Origin: Halomonas sp. MCCC 1A13316
GTDB lineage: Bacteria; Pseudomonadota; Gammaproteobacteria; Pseudomonadales; Halomonadaceae
NCBI RefSeq assembly: GCF_014931605.1
Contig: NZ_CP053382.1
Span: forward strand, 806,001 to 870,000
DNA length: 64,000 nt
Direction of reading: 5' to 3'
The notes beneath the pieces were generated by a model. The model was not told the origin of the DNA and did no database searches. It saw nothing but the letters and a program-made list of their open reading frames with translations. How positions within the stretch are numbered: the first letter of the stretch is position 1; each line of letters opens with the position of its first letter. Of the stretch, positions 29,037 to 38,315 are shown in pieces. The position numbers and the translations under genes were made by a program.

Positions 29037-29885
29037 TTATCCGTCTGCGGCCTGGGCGCGTAGCCAGGCGATTTCCTCGGCCCAGATCTCCGGCTCGATG
29101 GTTTCCAGCACCATGGGAATTTCATCGATGCGTGAGTCGCGCATGATAGTGGTGAAGGCGTCGAGGCCAATGTTGCCCTGGCCCAGGCTGTGGTGGCGAT
29201 CGACGCGGCTGGCGTACTCGCTCTTGGCGTCGTTGAGGTGCATGCCGCGCAGGTACTCGAAGCCCACCACCTTGCCGAACTCGTCGAGGGTGTCGGTGCA
29301 CGCCTCAGGGGTGCGCAGGTCATAGCCAGCGGCGAAGGCGTGGCAGGTGTCGATGCAGACGCCGACCCGCGACTTGTCGTCGACCTGATCGATGATCTCG
29401 GCCAGGTGCTCGAAGCGCCAGCCCAGGTTGGTGCCTTGGCCGGCGGTGTTCTCGATCACCGCAACAACGCCGCGGGTCTCAGCCAGGGCGTGGTTGATCG
29501 AGTCGGCGATGCGGGTCAGGCACTCGCTCTCGCTGATCTTCTTCAGATGGCTGCCGGGGTGGAAGTTGAGCAGCGTCAGGCCGAGCTGCTCGCAGCGCTG
29601 CATCTCGTCGAGAAAGGCGGCGCGCGACTTTTCGAGCCCCGCCTTGTCCGGGTGGCCGAGGTTGATCAGGTAGCTGTCGTGGGGAAGGATCTGCCCTGGG
29701 CCGAAGCCGTGTTCCCGGCAGGCGGCACGGAAAGCCTCGATGGTGGCCTCGTCGAGGGGCTTGGCCCGCCATTGGCGTTGGTTCTTGGTGAACAGGGCGA
29801 AGGCGTCGGCACCGATCTCGACGGCGCGCAGCACGGCCTGGTCGGGGCCGCCGGCGGCACTGACATGGGCTCCGAGGTATTTCAT
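29037..29885 (-). CDS. nfo: Endonuclease IV (AP endonuclease)
   Basis: A 282-residue TIM-barrel endonuclease of base-excision repair that nicks 5' to abasic sites using three zinc ions. Zinc-ligand stretches are present: [82 protein letters not shown] and [11 protein letters not shown]. The ATG at 29885 follows GGAGAGG; an upstream ATG at 29933 is less likely. It is monocistronic, near lhr, another repair-linked gene, but transcribed toward it. Confidence 0.95.
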   Translation of the reverse strand: MKYLGAHVSAAGGPDQAVLRAVEIGADAFALFTKNQRQWRAKPLDEATIEAFRAACREHGFGPGQILPHDSYLINLGHPDKAGLEKSRAAFLDEMQRCEQLGLTLLNFHPGSHLKKISESECLTRIADSINHALAETRGVVAVIENTAGQGTNLGWRFEHLAEIIDQVDDKSRVGVCIDTCHAFAAGYDLRTPEACTDTLDEFGKVVGFEYLRGMHLNDAKSEYASRVDRHHSLGQGNIGLDAFTTIMRDSRIDEIPMVLETIEPEIWAEEIAWLRAQAADG

Positions 29886-30002
29886 CTGGCCTCTCCGTGG
29901 TTGGCAATGCCACAACGATAGCATGCACGCCACCTCTCAACCTTTACCTCGCTCGCCGCCGTGGCCCTGCTAGGCTCAAGGGAAAAGTCGAGGAGAGGCA
30001 CA

Positions 30003-30629
30003 ATGTTGCTACTCGTATTGGTGGCGATGAGTACTTCCATCGAGGAGGACCCGGTCGCAGCGGCGCTGGCGCGCATCGATGCGCTGCAAGGCTATCGCCT
30101 CACGCTGCGCAGCCAGGGCAGCGGTGGCGAAGAGGTCATTCGTTACAGCTACCGGCCGCCGGGCTACGTACGCATGGAAATGGAGGCACCCTATCGCGGG
30201 GCGGTCCTGGTCTATCGCCCCGATACGGGCAAGGTGCAACTGTGGCCCTTCGGTGGCCCCGGCAGCCGACCGGGCCTCTCCCTGCGCCCCACCAACCGCA
30301 TGGTACGCAGCTCGCGTGGGCATCGCGTGGATCAATCGGACGTCGCTACGCTGCTGCGCAACGTTCAGCGTTTACAGCAGCACGGCAGTGCACGCCTGCT
30401 TGGGCCGACGACGCTCGATGGGCAGCACCCGGTGCAGCATGTGGTGGTTGAGGCCGAGCCCGGCCGGGCGGTGCACGAGGTGGCGCGCTACGACCTTTGG
30501 CTCGACGAGGAGACGCTGTTTCCTCTTCGGGTGATCAGCTACGATCGACGCGGCGAACGGCTCGAAAGCGTGCATCTGGAGGATGTCGAGCTCGACCCAG
30601 CCTTCCCGCCCGACCACTTCGCACCGTAG
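30003..30629 (+). CDS. LolA-like periplasmic protein
   Basis: A 208-residue protein with a short hydrophobic start (MLLLVLVAMSTSIE), possibly a weak signal. The rest is beta-strand rich: LTLRSQGSGGEEVIRYSYRPPGYVRMEME, then AVLVYRPDTGKVQLWPFGG, TTLDGQHPVQHVVVEAEPG and YDLWLDEETLFPLRVISYDRRGERLESVHLEDVELDPAFPPDHF. The pattern of an 11-stranded half-barrel with a final VELDPAFPPxxF resembles outer-membrane lipoprotein-sorting (LolA/DUF1571-like) folds. A lipid or lipoprotein binding role is plausible but not shown. The start has GAGGAGAGG upstream. It ends 4 bp before the SRPBCC gene, so the two are probably co-transcribed. Confidence 0.65.
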   Translation: MLLLVLVAMSTSIEEDPVAAALARIDALQGYRLTLRSQGSGGEEVIRYSYRPPGYVRMEMEAPYRGAVLVYRPDTGKVQLWPFGGPGSRPGLSLRPTNRMVRSSRGHRVDQSDVATLLRNVQRLQQHGSARLLGPTTLDGQHPVQHVVVEAEPGRAVHEVARYDLWLDEETLFPLRVISYDRRGERLESVHLEDVELDPAFPPDHFAP

Positions 30630-30633
30630 CCCA

Positions 30634-31140
30634 ATGGCAAGTTTCGAGTTCGATACGGCCTGGGATCTCGATGCCCCGATCGAGGCAGTCTTCGATGCCC
30701 TGACCGATTCGTTGCACTGGCCCGACTGGTGGCCGGGGCTCGAGGATGTACGGGAGATCGAGGCTGGCGACGAGCATGGCATAGGACGCACCCAGTGCTT
30801 CGTCTGGAAGAGTCGGCTGGGCTACTATCTACGCTTCCACATTCGGATCACCCGTGTCCGCAGTCCTTGGCTGATCGAGGGCAAGGCCAGTGGCGATGTG
30901 GCCGGCATCGGTAGCTGGCAGCTTCATGAACAGCAGAAAGGGACCCGTATTCGCTACCTCTGGCAAGTTCGTACGGCGCGGCCGTGGATGGGCCTGCTGG
31001 CGCGAGTGGCGCGTCCGCTGGTGGTCTGGAACCATCACGTCATGATGCGCGAAGGGCGTGCGGGGTTGGCGCGACATTTGGGAACCTTGCCCCATTCAGA
31101 TGCAAGGAGGCGGGGTTTAGCGTCGAGAGAGCGTTGGTAG
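30634..31140 (+). CDS. SRPBCC (START-like) domain protein
   Basis: A 168-residue single-domain protein of the SRPBCC/polyketide cyclase-like fold: FEFDTAWDLDAPIEAVFDALTDSLHWPDWWPGLEDVREIEAGD is the characteristic beginning. RIRYLWQVRTARPWMGLLARVARPLVVWNHHVMMREGRAGLARHL is the long C-terminal helix. Such domains make a deep hydrophobic pocket and bind lipids or aromatic ligands. The start at 30634 lies 4 bp after the LolA-like gene stop. The pairing of two hydrophobic-ligand folds hints at a shared lipid role; this is inference. Confidence 0.78.
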   Translation: MASFEFDTAWDLDAPIEAVFDALTDSLHWPDWWPGLEDVREIEAGDEHGIGRTQCFVWKSRLGYYLRFHIRITRVRSPWLIEGKASGDVAGIGSWQLHEQQKGTRIRYLWQVRTARPWMGLLARVARPLVVWNHHVMMREGRAGLARHLGTLPHSDARRRGLASRERW

Positions 31141-31199
31141 AGATGCAGGACTAACGGTATGCTGCTTCCAACTTATCTCGAAATCGCCGTAGAGATACC

Positions 31200-32210
31200 A
31201 TGAAGGGCTCGCATAACAACGTAAATAAACAGCGATTGTCTGAGGAGACGCATGATTGCGACTCTTCCAGCCGCTCCTGTGCCGCGGTTAGGCGAGAACT
31301 CGAGGAGGCGCGCGAAGAGATTGCGCGCCTCAATCGTACCCTGCACCGCATTCAGTACATCGCCCGGCTGGGCTACTGGAAAGCCAGCCTCAAGGCCAAC
31401 GAGCTGTTCTGGTCCGAGGCGATCTACGACATCTTCGGCGTTGATCCCAAGACATTCACCCCCAGCATTCGTGCCTTCAAGGCCATGGTCCATCCTGAAG
31501 ACCTGGAAAGCGTCGAGGCCAGCATGTGGCGCGCGCAGGAAAGCGGGAGTCATGACGTTGAACATCGCATCGTGCGGCCCAACGGCGAGGTGCGCTGGGT
31601 GCATGAACTGGCCGACTACGCTCCCGAGGGAGACGAGCAGATTCTGATCGGCACCGTGCGTGACATTACCGAGCAGAAGCGGCTGGAGCTGCGTCTGCGC
31701 CAGCTATCGCGCACCGATGAACTCACGGCGCTGTTCAATCGGCGTTATTTCATGCGGCGGCTGGTGCAGGAGCTGGCCCGCTATCGCCGTTACGGCAGGT
31801 CGACAGCGGTGGTGCTGTTCGACTTCGATCACTTCAAGCGGATCAACGATACCTATGGCCACTCCGCCGGCGACCAGGCGCTGGTGAGCGTGGGCAAGTT
31901 GCTGCGCAGCAAGCTGCGTACGAACGACATCCCGGCGCGGCTCGGCGGAGAGGAATTTGCCCTTCTGCTGCCTGAAACCAGTCTCGAGGAAGCCGTTGGC
32001 GTAGCGGAAAAGGTGCGCCTACTGATACATCAGCAGGAGCTCGTTTCTGAAGAGGGCCATCGCTTCGGTGCGTCGATTACCTGTGGCGTATCGGCTTTCC
32101 GGGGTACCGAGGAGACGGTGGAGGCCATTCTTCATCGTGCCGACCAGAATCTCTATGAAGGCAAGCGAGCCGGCCGCAATCGGGTCGTGGCGGATGAACC
32201 GGATCGCTGA
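31200..32210 (+). CDS. Diguanylate cyclase with PAS sensor domain
   Basis: A 336-residue cytoplasmic signalling protein. A coiled-coil-like start (residues 28-50) is followed by a PAS domain with PAC end (YWKASLKANELFWSEAIYDIFGVDPKTF to EILIGTVRDITEQKR-like, residues 58-160). A GGDEF domain then makes cyclic di-GMP. The catalytic motif is GGEEF at 249-253, an active form. An RxxD product-inhibition site, RTND, stands at 240-243, exactly five residues before it. No membrane segment is seen. The stop overlaps the start of the MocR gene by 17 bases, but function need not be linked. The PAS ligand is unknown. Confidence 0.9.
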   Translation: MKGSHNNVNKQRLSEETHDCDSSSRSCAAVRRELEEAREEIARLNRTLHRIQYIARLGYWKASLKANELFWSEAIYDIFGVDPKTFTPSIRAFKAMVHPEDLESVEASMWRAQESGSHDVEHRIVRPNGEVRWVHELADYAPEGDEQILIGTVRDITEQKRLELRLRQLSRTDELTALFNRRYFMRRLVQELARYRRYGRSTAVVLFDFDHFKRINDTYGHSAGDQALVSVGKLLRSKLRTNDIPARLGGEEFALLLPETSLEEAVGVAEKVRLLIHQQELVSEEGHRFGASITCGVSAFRGTEETVEAILHRADQNLYEGKRAGRNRVVADEPDR

Positions 32211-33726
32211 AGGCGCGTCCTCACGGGCAACGCCTCTCCTGGAGAGAGCCGACTGGCTGGTCGATGCGCTGGGCCTGGTACTGGGTGAACCGTCAAACCA
32301 GCCATTGACCACGCGCCTTTACCACACCCTGCGCGAGTGGATTCAGACGGGGGGCCTGGTCAGCGGCCAGCGGCTGCCTTCCACCCGGCAGCTGGCTCGA
32401 GAGCTGGATCTGGGGCGCAACACGCTACTGGCCGCCTTCGATCAGCTGTTGGCCGAGGGTTTCCTGACCACCCGCCATGGTGCGGGTACCTTCGTTGCCG
32501 ACTTGGCATTTCAGCAGACGCAGTCGGTTGCGGCGAACGTTGCCTCTGCGTCGCCTTCGTTGCCTGCCGAACCGCTGCTCTCCTCACGCGGTACGTCCCT
32601 GCTCGCCTTCTGTCATTCTCCGCAAGAACGCCATCCCGCCTTCGTTCCAGGCGTGCCTGCGCTGGACCGTTTCCCTCACGCCCAGTGGCAGCGACTGCTG
32701 CACCGCCAGCAACAACGCATGCCGCTGAACTGGCTCGATTATCAGGCTCAAGGGGGCGTGCCGGCACTGCGCGAAGCGCTGGCGGACTACCTGCAGCTCT
32801 CACGCTCGGTGCGCTGCCGCCCCGAGCAGATCCTCATCGTCCAGGGCGCCCAGCAGGGTTTCGAACTGATCGTGCGGCTGCTGAGTGACAGCGGTGACGA
32901 AGTGTGGATCGAGGAGCCGGGCTATCAAGGCGCCCAGGCCTGCTTTATGGCGGCCGGGCTCGCTATGACGCCGGTACCGGTGGATGGCGAGGGCATGTGC
33001 ATCGAAGACATGCCGGGTTCCCGTCGACCGCGGCTGATCTACGTCACGCCTTCGCATCAGTATCCCAGTGGCGCAACCATGAGCCTGGCCAGGCGGCTGG
33101 CGCTGCTCGAAGCTGCCGAGCGGCACGGCGCCTGGGTCGTGGAGGACGACTACGACAGCGAGTTCCGCTACGGCCAGCGGCCCGTTGCCGCCCTGCAGGG
33201 GCTGGTGGATGACTCGCGGGTGATCTACGTAGGCACCTTCAGCAAGGTCATGTACCCCGGCATGCGGTTGGGTTATCTGGTGTTGCCCGAGCCGTTGGTG
33301 GCGCCGTTCCGCCGTGCCAATGCCCGGCTCCATCGCGAGGGGCAGTATGCCGTACAGGCCGCCGTGGCAGAGTTCATCTCCCGCGGTCATTTCTCGCGTC
33401 ACATTCGTCGCATGCGCGATTGCTACCGCCGGCGTCAGGCGCTGCTGCGCGAATCGCTGGCGCCGGCAGTGGCGCGTGGCCTGAGGCTATCCGAAGGTCA
33501 GGCCGGCATGCACCTGGTCGCCTGGCTCGACGAGTCCCAGCACGAACGCATCCTGGTCGAGCGGGCCGCAGGGCAGGGGATCTTGCTTTCGCCGTTGTCG
33601 AGTTACTACCTCAACGCCCCCGGCCGCCCCGGCCTGGTGCTGGGCTATGCCGGTACCGTCGAAGCCGAGATCGAGCGTGCAGGGCACTGGCTGGCGCAGG
33701 CGTGGTGTGAATTGACAGACGCCTAG
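32194..33726 (+). CDS. MocR/PdxR family transcriptional regulator
   Basis: A 510-residue protein. An N-terminal GntR winged helix (PLTTRLYHTLREWIQTGGLV, then SGQRLPSTRQLARELDLGRN) is joined to a fold-type I aminotransferase-like domain. The PLP lysine is in YVGTFSKVMYPGMRLGYLVL, and VEDDYDSEFRYGQRPVAALQ is the MocR hallmark. MocR proteins sense PLP or an amino acid through the PLP domain and control neighbouring genes, such as pdxST or gab genes. Neither is here, and the convergent neighbours are acetyltransferase and PaiB genes. Start ATG 32194 overlaps the end of the cyclase gene. The target is unknown. Confidence 0.88.
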   Translation: MNRIAEGASSRATPLLERADWLVDALGLVLGEPSNQPLTTRLYHTLREWIQTGGLVSGQRLPSTRQLARELDLGRNTLLAAFDQLLAEGFLTTRHGAGTFVADLAFQQTQSVAANVASASPSLPAEPLLSSRGTSLLAFCHSPQERHPAFVPGVPALDRFPHAQWQRLLHRQQQRMPLNWLDYQAQGGVPALREALADYLQLSRSVRCRPEQILIVQGAQQGFELIVRLLSDSGDEVWIEEPGYQGAQACFMAAGLAMTPVPVDGEGMCIEDMPGSRRPRLIYVTPSHQYPSGATMSLARRLALLEAAERHGAWVVEDDYDSEFRYGQRPVAALQGLVDDSRVIYVGTFSKVMYPGMRLGYLVLPEPLVAPFRRANARLHREGQYAVQAAVAEFISRGHFSRHIRRMRDCYRRRQALLRESLAPAVARGLRLSEGQAGMHLVAWLDESQHERILVERAAGQGILLSPLSSYYLNAPGRPGLVLGYAGTVEAEIERAGHWLAQAWCELTDA

Positions 33727-33730
33727 TCGC

Positions 33731-34483
33731 TCAGCGACACATCTGCGCCAGCGTCGACAATGAGCTTAGCTGTCTGCCCGCTGCATCGAAGTTTTCCGGC
33801 GCGAGCCAGCGTTCCAGGCATGTCTCGACGGCAGGCCATTCGCTGTCCAGCAGGGAGAACCAGGCGGTGTCGCGACTATGCCCATTCTCCACCCGATGCT
33901 GGCGGAAGATACCCTCGAAATGGAAGCCCAGGCGCCCGGCGGCACGCCGCGAGGCGGCGTTGAACGCATTGCACTTCCACTCGTAGCGCCGATAACCCAG
34001 TTCGAAAGCGTGGCGCATCATCAGCAGCATGGCCTCGGTGGCTGCCGGCGTGCGCCGTAGCGCTGGGGTAAAGTGGATATGACCGACCTCGATGCTGCCG
34101 TGCTCCGGCACGACATTGAGATAGCTGGCCAGCCCCAGTGCCCGCTCACCAGCCGCCGTGACGATGGCGTAGAACAGCGGATCGTCGCTTTCCGATCTTG
34201 CCTTCAGCCAGGCGCGGTACTGTTCGGCATCGGCGAACGGCATGCCGCCGGAATAGGTCCAGCGCGCCTCAGGGGCATCGTGCATGCCTTGGCCGGGTGC
34301 CATGAAAGCGGCATGCAGCGAATCGGCATGACGCTCCGCTGACAATGGCTCGAGGCGAACCCGCCGGCCCTGCAGCGGCATGCGATCCGGCCGGCGCGCC
34401 GGCTGCCAGTCGGGCAGGGCGGCGCCGACCGGTTGGCCAAAATCGTTGTGGCTCACGTTATGGCTGGTATCGGCCAGGGTCAT
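33731..34483 (-). CDS. GNAT acetyltransferase (RimJ/RimL type)
   Basis: A 250-residue enzyme: LQGRRVRLEPLSAERHADSL at the beginning, LYAIVT-like beta strands, GLASYLNVVPEHGSIEVGHIHFTPALRRTPAATEAMLLMM as the acetyl-CoA region, and RYEWKCNAFNAASRRAAGRLGFHFEG at the C-terminus. RimJ/RimL relatives acetylate protein N-termini or small amines. ATG 34483 overlaps the PaiB stop (ATGA) and follows AGGAGAG, so it is translationally coupled to the PaiB-like gene. The order is reminiscent of paiAB in Bacillus, but this acetyltransferase is not PaiA-like. Confidence 0.85.
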   Translation of the reverse strand: MTLADTSHNVSHNDFGQPVGAALPDWQPARRPDRMPLQGRRVRLEPLSAERHADSLHAAFMAPGQGMHDAPEARWTYSGGMPFADAEQYRAWLKARSESDDPLFYAIVTAAGERALGLASYLNVVPEHGSIEVGHIHFTPALRRTPAATEAMLLMMRHAFELGYRRYEWKCNAFNAASRRAAGRLGFHFEGIFRQHRVENGHSRDTAWFSLLDSEWPAVETCLERWLAPENFDAAGRQLSSLSTLAQMCR

Positions 34484-35091
34484 GATGGGCTCTCCTCGCT
34501 GTTCAGTTGCTGCATGTAGCGCCACAGCTGGCGCGCCTGCGGGTCGCGGCTCTCGGCCAGGGCTGCCTCGACGCCGGCTTGGTCGGACTCGGAGCGCTGG
34601 CGACCGAGCTTGGCCTTGCCCGTGAGTGTCTCGATGGGCAGGCGAAAGCCGACCACGCCGGCTTGCATCTTCTCCAGGTAGCCCTGTTCACGGGACAGCG
34701 AATCGAGCAGGGCGGGTTCGTAGTGCGCCAGGCTGCGATCAAGCAGTTCGCGCGTGGCCTCCGGCCCCAGCAATTCGAGGGTGCCCGTGGCGTGCACGGC
34801 CAGGTAGTTCCAGGTGGGCACGGCTGGCTGACTGGCGTACCAGGTCGGTGAGACATAGGCGTGGGGGCCGCTGAAGATCGCCAGCGCCCGGCTGCCATCA
34901 AGCGTTCGCCAATGCGGGTTGGCTCGGGCGAAGTGGCCATAGAGCGTGCCCTGCTCGCCCTCGCTGCGCTCCAGCAGCAAGGGCAGGTGGGTAGCCTGCA
35001 GGTCGGCGCCGACCAGGGCGGCGAAGTCGTGCCGTTCCATCAGCTCCCAGGACTGCTCGCGTTCGAGTTGCATCGAGGGGGGGACGTACAT
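34480..35091 (-). CDS. PaiB family FMN-binding protein
   Basis: A 203-residue protein of the PaiB group (split-barrel flavin-binding fold): MYVPPSMQLEREQSWELMERHDFAAL, HLPLLLERSEGEQGTLYGHFARANPHWR, then GPHAYVSPTWYASQPAVPTWNYLAVHATG and a C-terminal QAGVVGFRLPIETLTGKAKLGRQRS. In Bacillus, PaiB is described as a negative regulator of sporulation and protease genes. In proteobacteria it is simply a conserved FMN-binding-like protein. It is the first of two overlapping genes with the RimJ/RimL-type acetyltransferase. Confidence 0.88.
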   Translation of the reverse strand: MYVPPSMQLEREQSWELMERHDFAALVGADLQATHLPLLLERSEGEQGTLYGHFARANPHWRTLDGSRALAIFSGPHAYVSPTWYASQPAVPTWNYLAVHATGTLELLGPEATRELLDRSLAHYEPALLDSLSREQGYLEKMQAGVVGFRLPIETLTGKAKLGRQRSESDQAGVEAALAESRDPQARQLWRYMQQLNSEESPS

Positions 35092-35103
35092 GGTGCCTCC
35101 GGC

Positions 35104-35568
35104 TCAGTCCTGGCTCGCTTGCGAATCGAACAGCAGGCCGTAGTGGTAGAAGGTGGTGTCGCGCTGCCAGCCGAGCGATTCGTAGAGCGCCTGGGCGGTG
35201 CGGTTGTCGATTTCGGTGGCGAGCTTGAGGTGGCCGACGCCATGGCTTTCGGCCAGTTCCCTGGCAGCCTGCATCAGGGCGCGGCCGACACCGCCGCGGC
35301 GGGCCTCGGGCGAGACGAACAGATCATTGAGCAGCCATAACGGCGCTAGGCGCACGGTGGAAAGCAGGGGGTAGAGCTGAACGAAGCCCTGCAATTCTCC
35401 TTGCGGCCCTACATGTACCAGAATATGCGAGTCGCCGCGCTCCAGGCGCGCCTGCAAGAAGCGCCGGGCGCCTTCGAGATTCGGCTCCTGGCGATAGAAC
35501 TGCCGATAGCCGTCAAGCAACTGGCTGAGCGGGTCGAGATCTTGCGGGGTGGCATATCGTATGGGCAC
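35104..35568 (-). CDS. GNAT family N-acetyltransferase
   Basis: A 154-residue single-domain GNAT starting at GTG 35568 (VPIRYATPQDLDPLSQLLDG), with GAGG 8 bases upstream. An open frame extends further upstream but is unlike the family. The acetyl-CoA loop is LNDLFVSPEARRGGVGRALMQAARELAESHGVGHLKLATE, containing the Arg-Arg-Gly-Gly-Val-Gly pyrophosphate-binding turn. A later stretch, ALYESLGWQRDTTFYHYGL, completes the domain. The substrate is unknown. Twelve bases separate it from the PaiB-like gene downstream, so all three minus-strand genes may form one operon. Confidence 0.85.
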   Translation of the reverse strand: MPIRYATPQDLDPLSQLLDGYRQFYRQEPNLEGARRFLQARLERGDSHILVHVGPQGELQGFVQLYPLLSTVRLAPLWLLNDLFVSPEARRGGVGRALMQAARELAESHGVGHLKLATEIDNRTAQALYESLGWQRDTTFYHYGLLFDSQASQD

Positions 35569-35726
35569 CGGTAAATCCTCGCATTTACATTGGATATCAC
35601 CGAGTGTGAGGCCTGACTGGCTCCATGCTAAGAGCCATTTATGTCGATTTTTGCAGAGCCACTTTGCGTTGACGTTCAGGTCCGAAAACCGCCAGACATA
35701 GGCTGTGCCCAAGCTAGAATGGAGCC

Positions 35727-37227
35727 ATGAACCTCTCGACCGATATCTGCTACCAAGCCCTGCTGGCACGCGACGCTCGCTACGATGGACGCTTCTTTAC
35801 CTGTGTGACCAGCACCGGTATCTACTGCCGCCCGATCTGTCCGGCGACAGCGCCGAAGCTCTCGAACTGCCGCTTCGTCTCCACCGCTGCGGCAGCGCAG
35901 GAGGCGGGGTTCCGGCCATGCCTGCGCTGTCGGCCGGAAAGCGCGCCGGACTCCCCGGCCTGGGCCGGTACCTCGACCACGGTGATGCGGGCGCTGCGAC
36001 TGATCGACGAAGGCGCACTGGACGAAGGCGGGGTGGAAGCGCTGTGCGATCGTATCGGCGTGGGCGCTCGCCAGCTGCGGCGGCTGTTCCAGCGTCATGT
36101 TGGAGCCTCCCCGTTGGCCGTGGCCCCAAACTCGTCGCGTACTCCTGGCCAAGCAATTGCTGCACGAGACCGAGCTGCCTCTCGCCGATGTGGCGTTGGC
36201 CAGCGGTTTCGGTAGCGTGCGCCGCTTCAACGAAGTATTTCTGCAGCTCTATGGCCGAGCGCAGGGAACCCTGCGCGGTCGCCGTGCCGAGCTTTCCCAG
36301 GCAGCTGCGCTGACGCTTCGATTGCCGTACCGGCCGCCCTACGACTGGCAGGCGATACTGGCCTTCCTGGCCCGGCGGACCATCCCGGGGCTCGAGCGTA
36401 TTGATGGAGAGGGCTATCACCGGGTTTTCCGCGTCGGCGAAACGATCGGCAGCGTAAGTGTGAATAATGCTTCCGCCGACAGCGCACTGCACGCCTCGAT
36501 CCGGCTGACCGAACTCTCGGCACTGCCGAGCGTCATTGCTCGGCTGCGTCGACTCTTCGATCTGCAGGCCGACCCCGAGGCGATACGCCAAGGGCTCGGT
36601 CGCGACCCGGCGTTGGCGCCACTGGTGGAGGGCCGCCCCGGGCTACGTGTGCCGGGAGGATGGGATCCGTTCGAGATCGCCGTACGGGGGATTCTCGGCC
36701 AGCAGGTCAGCGTCGATGCGGCCACGCGGCTGGCTGGGCGGCTGGTCGAGCGCCTGGGGGAATGCTTGGAGGGGCAGGCTGGAATCGGCTTGGAGCGGCT
36801 ATTCCCTGCGGCCGAGCGTTTCGCGTTCGATGAGATCAAGGCGCTCGGCATGCCCAGCGCACGGGCCACCGCCCTGGTGCAGTTGGCAGACACCTACCGC
36901 GAGCAGCCACGGTTGTTCGACCGGCGCCAGGACCTTGACGAGACCGTGGCCCACCTGTGCGCCCTGCCAGGTATCGGCGAGTGGACGGCCCACTACATCG
37001 CCATGCGCGGATTGCAGGACAGTGACGCCTTTCTGCCCACCGACGTGGCGCTGCAACGGGTACTGGCTGAACAGGGTCGGCGCCCAACGCCGCGCGAGCT
37101 GCTTGCACGGGCCGAGGCCTGGCGGCCCTGGCGTGCCTATGCCGTGATGCACCTGTGGCATGCCGATGCGGCCACGACTAAGGCAGCAAAACCGCAGCAG
37201 GAGGAGTGCGATGCGACTCTGGCTTGA
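35727..37227 (+). pseudogene. AdaA-AlkA fusion (DNA repair), frameshifted in a C-tract
   Basis: Two frames together make a 499-residue bifunctional repair protein. The first (35727-36120) is an Ada zinc/methyl-acceptor domain, FFTCVTSTGIYCRPICPATA, with Cys of CRPICP the likely acceptor, then GFRPCLRCRPESAPDS and the AraC helix-turn-helix start. At the CCCC of GTGGCCCCAAACT (about 36122) one base is extra. The second frame continues the helix-turn-helix (LADVALASGFGSVRRFNEVF) and a complete AlkA glycosylase, with LPGIGEWTAHYIAMRGLQDS and the catalytic Asp in LPTDVALQRVL. Either a real inactivation, a phase-variable tract, or a base-calling error. The ogt gene follows with overlap. Confidence 0.75.
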
Positions 37228-37738
37228 CCGACTGCCGTCCCCGGTGGGCGAACTGCGCTTGGTCGGTGACGACCAAGGAGCGCTGCGAGCGCTGGAATTC
37301 GATAGCCACGACGAACGGCTGCACCGCCTGCTGGGACGTCACTATCGCGACTACGAGCTCGTCGAGGGCACGGCGCCTGAAGCCATCCGCCAGGCGCTGG
37401 AGGCCTACTTTGCCGGGGATCCGTCCCACCTCGATGCGGTGCCGGTGGCGACCGGCGGCACCGAATTCCAACGCCTGGTTTGGCAAGCGCTGCGCCAGAT
37501 TCCGGCCGGTACCACGATCAGCTACGGCGAGCTGGCCGCCAACATCGGGCGCCCCGGCGCCAGCCGCGCCGTCGGCATGGCCAACGGCGCCAACCCGGTC
37601 GCCATCGTGGTACCGTGCCATCGGGTGATCGGTGCCAACGGCACTCTGACCGGCTATGGCGGCGGGCTGCCGCGCAAACGCTGGCTGGTGGAGCACGAAA
37701 GGCGGCAGCTGCAGAGCGACCTGTTCACCCTCGCGTAG
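37211..37738 (+). CDS. ogt: Methylated-DNA-protein cysteine methyltransferase
   Basis: A 175-residue suicide repair protein that removes O6-methyl or larger alkyl groups from guanine. The active-site motif IVVPCHRVIGANG holds the acceptor Cys. TISYGELAANIGRPGASRAVGMANGANP is the helix-turn-helix that enters the minor groove. ATG 37211 lies behind GGAGGAG and overlaps the end of the AdaA-AlkA gene by 17 bases, so both are in one repair operon. Even if the upstream gene is inactive by frameshift, this gene is intact. Confidence 0.92.
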   Translation: MRLWLDRLPSPVGELRLVGDDQGALRALEFDSHDERLHRLLGRHYRDYELVEGTAPEAIRQALEAYFAGDPSHLDAVPVATGGTEFQRLVWQALRQIPAGTTISYGELAANIGRPGASRAVGMANGANPVAIVVPCHRVIGANGTLTGYGGGLPRKRWLVEHERRQLQSDLFTLA

Positions 37739-37753
37739 CGGCATGTTGCCTGC

Positions 37754-38245
37754 TCAGCCTTCTTCGGCAAATCCTTCCAGCAACTTGCCGAGCAATTCAC
37801 TCAACATGCGCTGCTCCTCGAGGCTTAGGGCGGAGAGCATCCTGGCCTCGTTCTCCACGTGGCGAGGAACCATTCGGTTCATCAGCGCCAAGCCTTCCTC
37901 GGTTAGAGACACCAGCGTGCCGCGTCGGTCCTCGGGATTCGGCGAGCGCACGATAAGGCCCGCCTTCTCCAGGCGATCGAGCCGACTGGTCATGCCTCCC
38001 GACGAGACCATCAGTGTCTCGAACAGCTGTGTCGGTCCCAGGCGGTAGGGCGCTCCCGAGCGGCGCAATGTGGCCAGCACGTCGAACTCCCCCGCTTGCA
38101 GACCGTACTCCTTGAAGAAGGCTTGTAGCCGCTCTTGGGTGAGCAATTGGGTCGTCTTCATGTATCCCACCACTTCCATCGGTAGCAGGTCGAGTTCGGG
38201 CATTTCCCGTTGCCATTGGGCAATGGCTTGCTTGACACGATTCAT
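37754..38245 (-). CDS. MarR family transcriptional regulator
   Basis: A 163-residue winged-helix regulator: GEFDVLATLRRSGAPYRLGPTQLFETLMVSSGGMTSRLDRLEKAGLIVRSPNPEDRRGTLVSLTEEGLALM includes the recognition helix and the DRR wing. The start ATG 38245 fits MNRVKQAIAQWQREMPELDL; upstream frame is not MarR-like. It is divergent from a DMT exporter with a perfect palindrome between them at 38255-38272, so it likely represses itself and the exporter until an unknown compound binds. Confidence 0.9.
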   Translation of the reverse strand: MNRVKQAIAQWQREMPELDLLPMEVVGYMKTTQLLTQERLQAFFKEYGLQAGEFDVLATLRRSGAPYRLGPTQLFETLMVSSGGMTSRLDRLEKAGLIVRSPNPEDRRGTLVSLTEEGLALMNRMVPRHVENEARMLSALSLEEQRMLSELLGKLLEGFAEEG

Positions 38246-38254
38246 AGGCGCGAT

Positions 38255-38272
38255 TATCTTTCCATCAAGATA
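38255..38272. promoter_or_regulatory. MarR-type operator palindrome
   Basis: TATCTT-N6-AAGATA (38255-38260 and 38267-38272) lies 10 bp upstream of the marR-type gene start, in the divergent gap with the DMT exporter. Such ATCTTG/CAAGAT palindromes are typical MarR binding sites. A second imperfect ATCTT half-site follows near 38286. Confidence 0.6.
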
Positions 38273-38315
38273 CTTTGTGTCGAGAATCTTTTGTTGAGCT
38301 GAACAGGAGCCGATC

